NCBI RefSeq assembly: GCF_913061305.1 | Contig: NZ_CAJXST010000002.1 | Coordinates: forward strand, 248,001-312,000 | Origin: an uncultured Porticoccus sp. | Lineage (GTDB): Bacteria; Pseudomonadota; Gammaproteobacteria; Pseudomonadales; Porticoccaceae | Direction: 5' to 3' | DNA: 64,000 nt | Shown: positions 63,424 to 64,000 of the stretch, in pieces | Layout of the letters: the number at the start of each line of letters is the position of its first letter | How positions within the stretch are numbered: position 1 is the stretch's first letter | Position numbers and translations under genes: made by a program | The notes under the pieces: generated by a model | Told to the model about the DNA's origin: nothing | The model's database searches: none | The model's input: the letters and a program-made list of their open reading frames with translations, nothing else

Positions 63424-64000
63424 GTGATTTCCGAGAATGGAGTTGTCTGGGATCAGCGTCTGATCGAGCGCTACGATCTTTCCGGGCCGCGTTATACGTC
63501 TTATCCCACAGCCCCGCAATTCCATGGGGGCTTTGGCGAGGCAGCGCTGTGTCAGGCGATTGAGCGCAGCAATGCGGCGGGTCGCCCTCTATCCCTGTAT
63601 TTTCATATCCCATTCTGCAGTACGGTCTGTTACTACTGTGCCTGTAACAAGATCATCACGGCCAATCGCAAGCGCGCCTTGCCCTATCTGGAACGGCTGA
63701 TCACCGAGGTGGCCTGCCAGGGTGCGTTGTTTGACCGTTCCCGGCCAGTCCATCAGCTGCACTGGGGCGGCGGCACGCCCACTTACATCAGCGATGATGA
63801 AAAACGCCTGTTGATGGCCGCCACCCGCAAACATTTCAATCTGCTGGACGATGACAGTGGCGAGTATTCGATCGAAATTCATCCGGGGGATATGGCCGTC
63901 AGCACGATCAGCTGTCTGCGGCAGCTGGGCTTTAACCGCCTCAGCATGGGGATTCAGGATTTCGATCCCACAGTGCAGCAGGCAGTCAACCGTTTCAACT
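63424..64000 (+). CDS. hemN: Oxygen-independent coproporphyrinogen III oxidase (5' part only)
   Basis: A radical SAM enzyme, frame open to the right edge. The first 192 residues include DLSGPRYTSYPTAPQF, the [4Fe-4S] motif CSTVCYYC (CxxxCxxC), the extra Cys in CNK, and LHWGGGTPTY. These identify HemN proper and not HemW. It converts coproporphyrinogen III to protoporphyrinogen IX without oxygen. The start is an inferred GTG with a poor ribosome site. A perfect FNR/ANR box lies about 60 bp upstream. Confidence 0.93.
   Translation, partial: MISENGVVWDQRLIERYDLSGPRYTSYPTAPQFHGGFGEAALCQAIERSNAAGRPLSLYFHIPFCSTVCYYCACNKIITANRKRALPYLERLITEVACQGALFDRSRPVHQLHWGGGTPTYISDDEKRLLMAATRKHFNLLDDDSGEYSIEIHPGDMAVSTISCLRQLGFNRLSMGIQDFDPTVQQAVNRFN

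Overview
The window is an ordinary, gene-dense stretch of chromosome from a free-living gammaproteobacterium, probably a marine, aerobic or facultative one. The evidence is gene content: GreB, Rnk, RNase R, RlmB, YajQ and YbiT-type ABC-F proteins of gammaproteobacterial form, an rpsF-rpsR-rplI-dnaB ribosomal and replication cluster, and a large Mrp-type Na+/H+ antiporter locus. The acetate genes are controlled by a CrbS/CrbR-like two-component pair. The genus cannot be read from the sequence. I see no prophage, insertion sequence, CRISPR array or rRNA operon. Both ends cut genes: a uracil-DNA glycosylase on the left and hemN on the right. Layout, left half: 1-5.9 kb holds the glycosylase tail, an HD-GYP phosphodiesterase, and a five-gene minus-strand run (small membrane protein, quinone oxidoreductase, SUI1/YciH, S9 peptidase, GreB). 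6-11 kb holds a voltage-gated K+ channel, cardiolipin synthase, a ribbon-helix-helix regulator divergent from a SulP transporter, and a four-cysteine secreted protein of unknown role. 11.7-19.1 kb is an Mrp-like operon in the order E-F-G-[MbhD/E+B]-C-D-D-small-D. It has three NuoL/M/N-like subunits and no full-length MrpA, and its B gene lacks any ordinary start codon. 19-25.6 kb carries a RIO kinase, YbiT, ArsC, a membrane VTT-flavoprotein fusion, a 39-residue lysine-rich peptide and Rnk. 26-34.7 kb carries tRNA-Leu(CAG), rnr-rlmB, a small lipoprotein, the rpsF cluster with a probable S6:S18 leader, dnaB, and panC-panD with an unusual PanC. Layout, right half: 34.8-36.6 kb holds a degenerate PilZ protein and a diguanylate cyclase. 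36.8-59.4 kb is an acetate island: sensor CrbS (SLC5 symporter fused to a hybrid kinase), YajQ, regulator CrbR, a DcaP-like porin, the DUF4212 plus SSS symporter pair, phosphoketolase (xfp), acetate kinase (ackA), a CBS/nucleotidyltransferase protein with an exonuclease, and acetyl-CoA synthetase (acs). A TM-helix-repeat channel, ArfB, a Cu+ ATPase and a ferritin-like protein are interspersed. Together these genes could make acetate from sugar phosphates (Xfp, AckA) and take up and reactivate it (porin, symporter, Acs). The last part has ogt, ppa, an OmpA-like lipoprotein, an EAL phosphodiesterase, and hemN behind a perfect FNR/ANR box. Five genes relate to cyclic di-GMP (HD-GYP, PilZ, GGDEF, YajQ, EAL).
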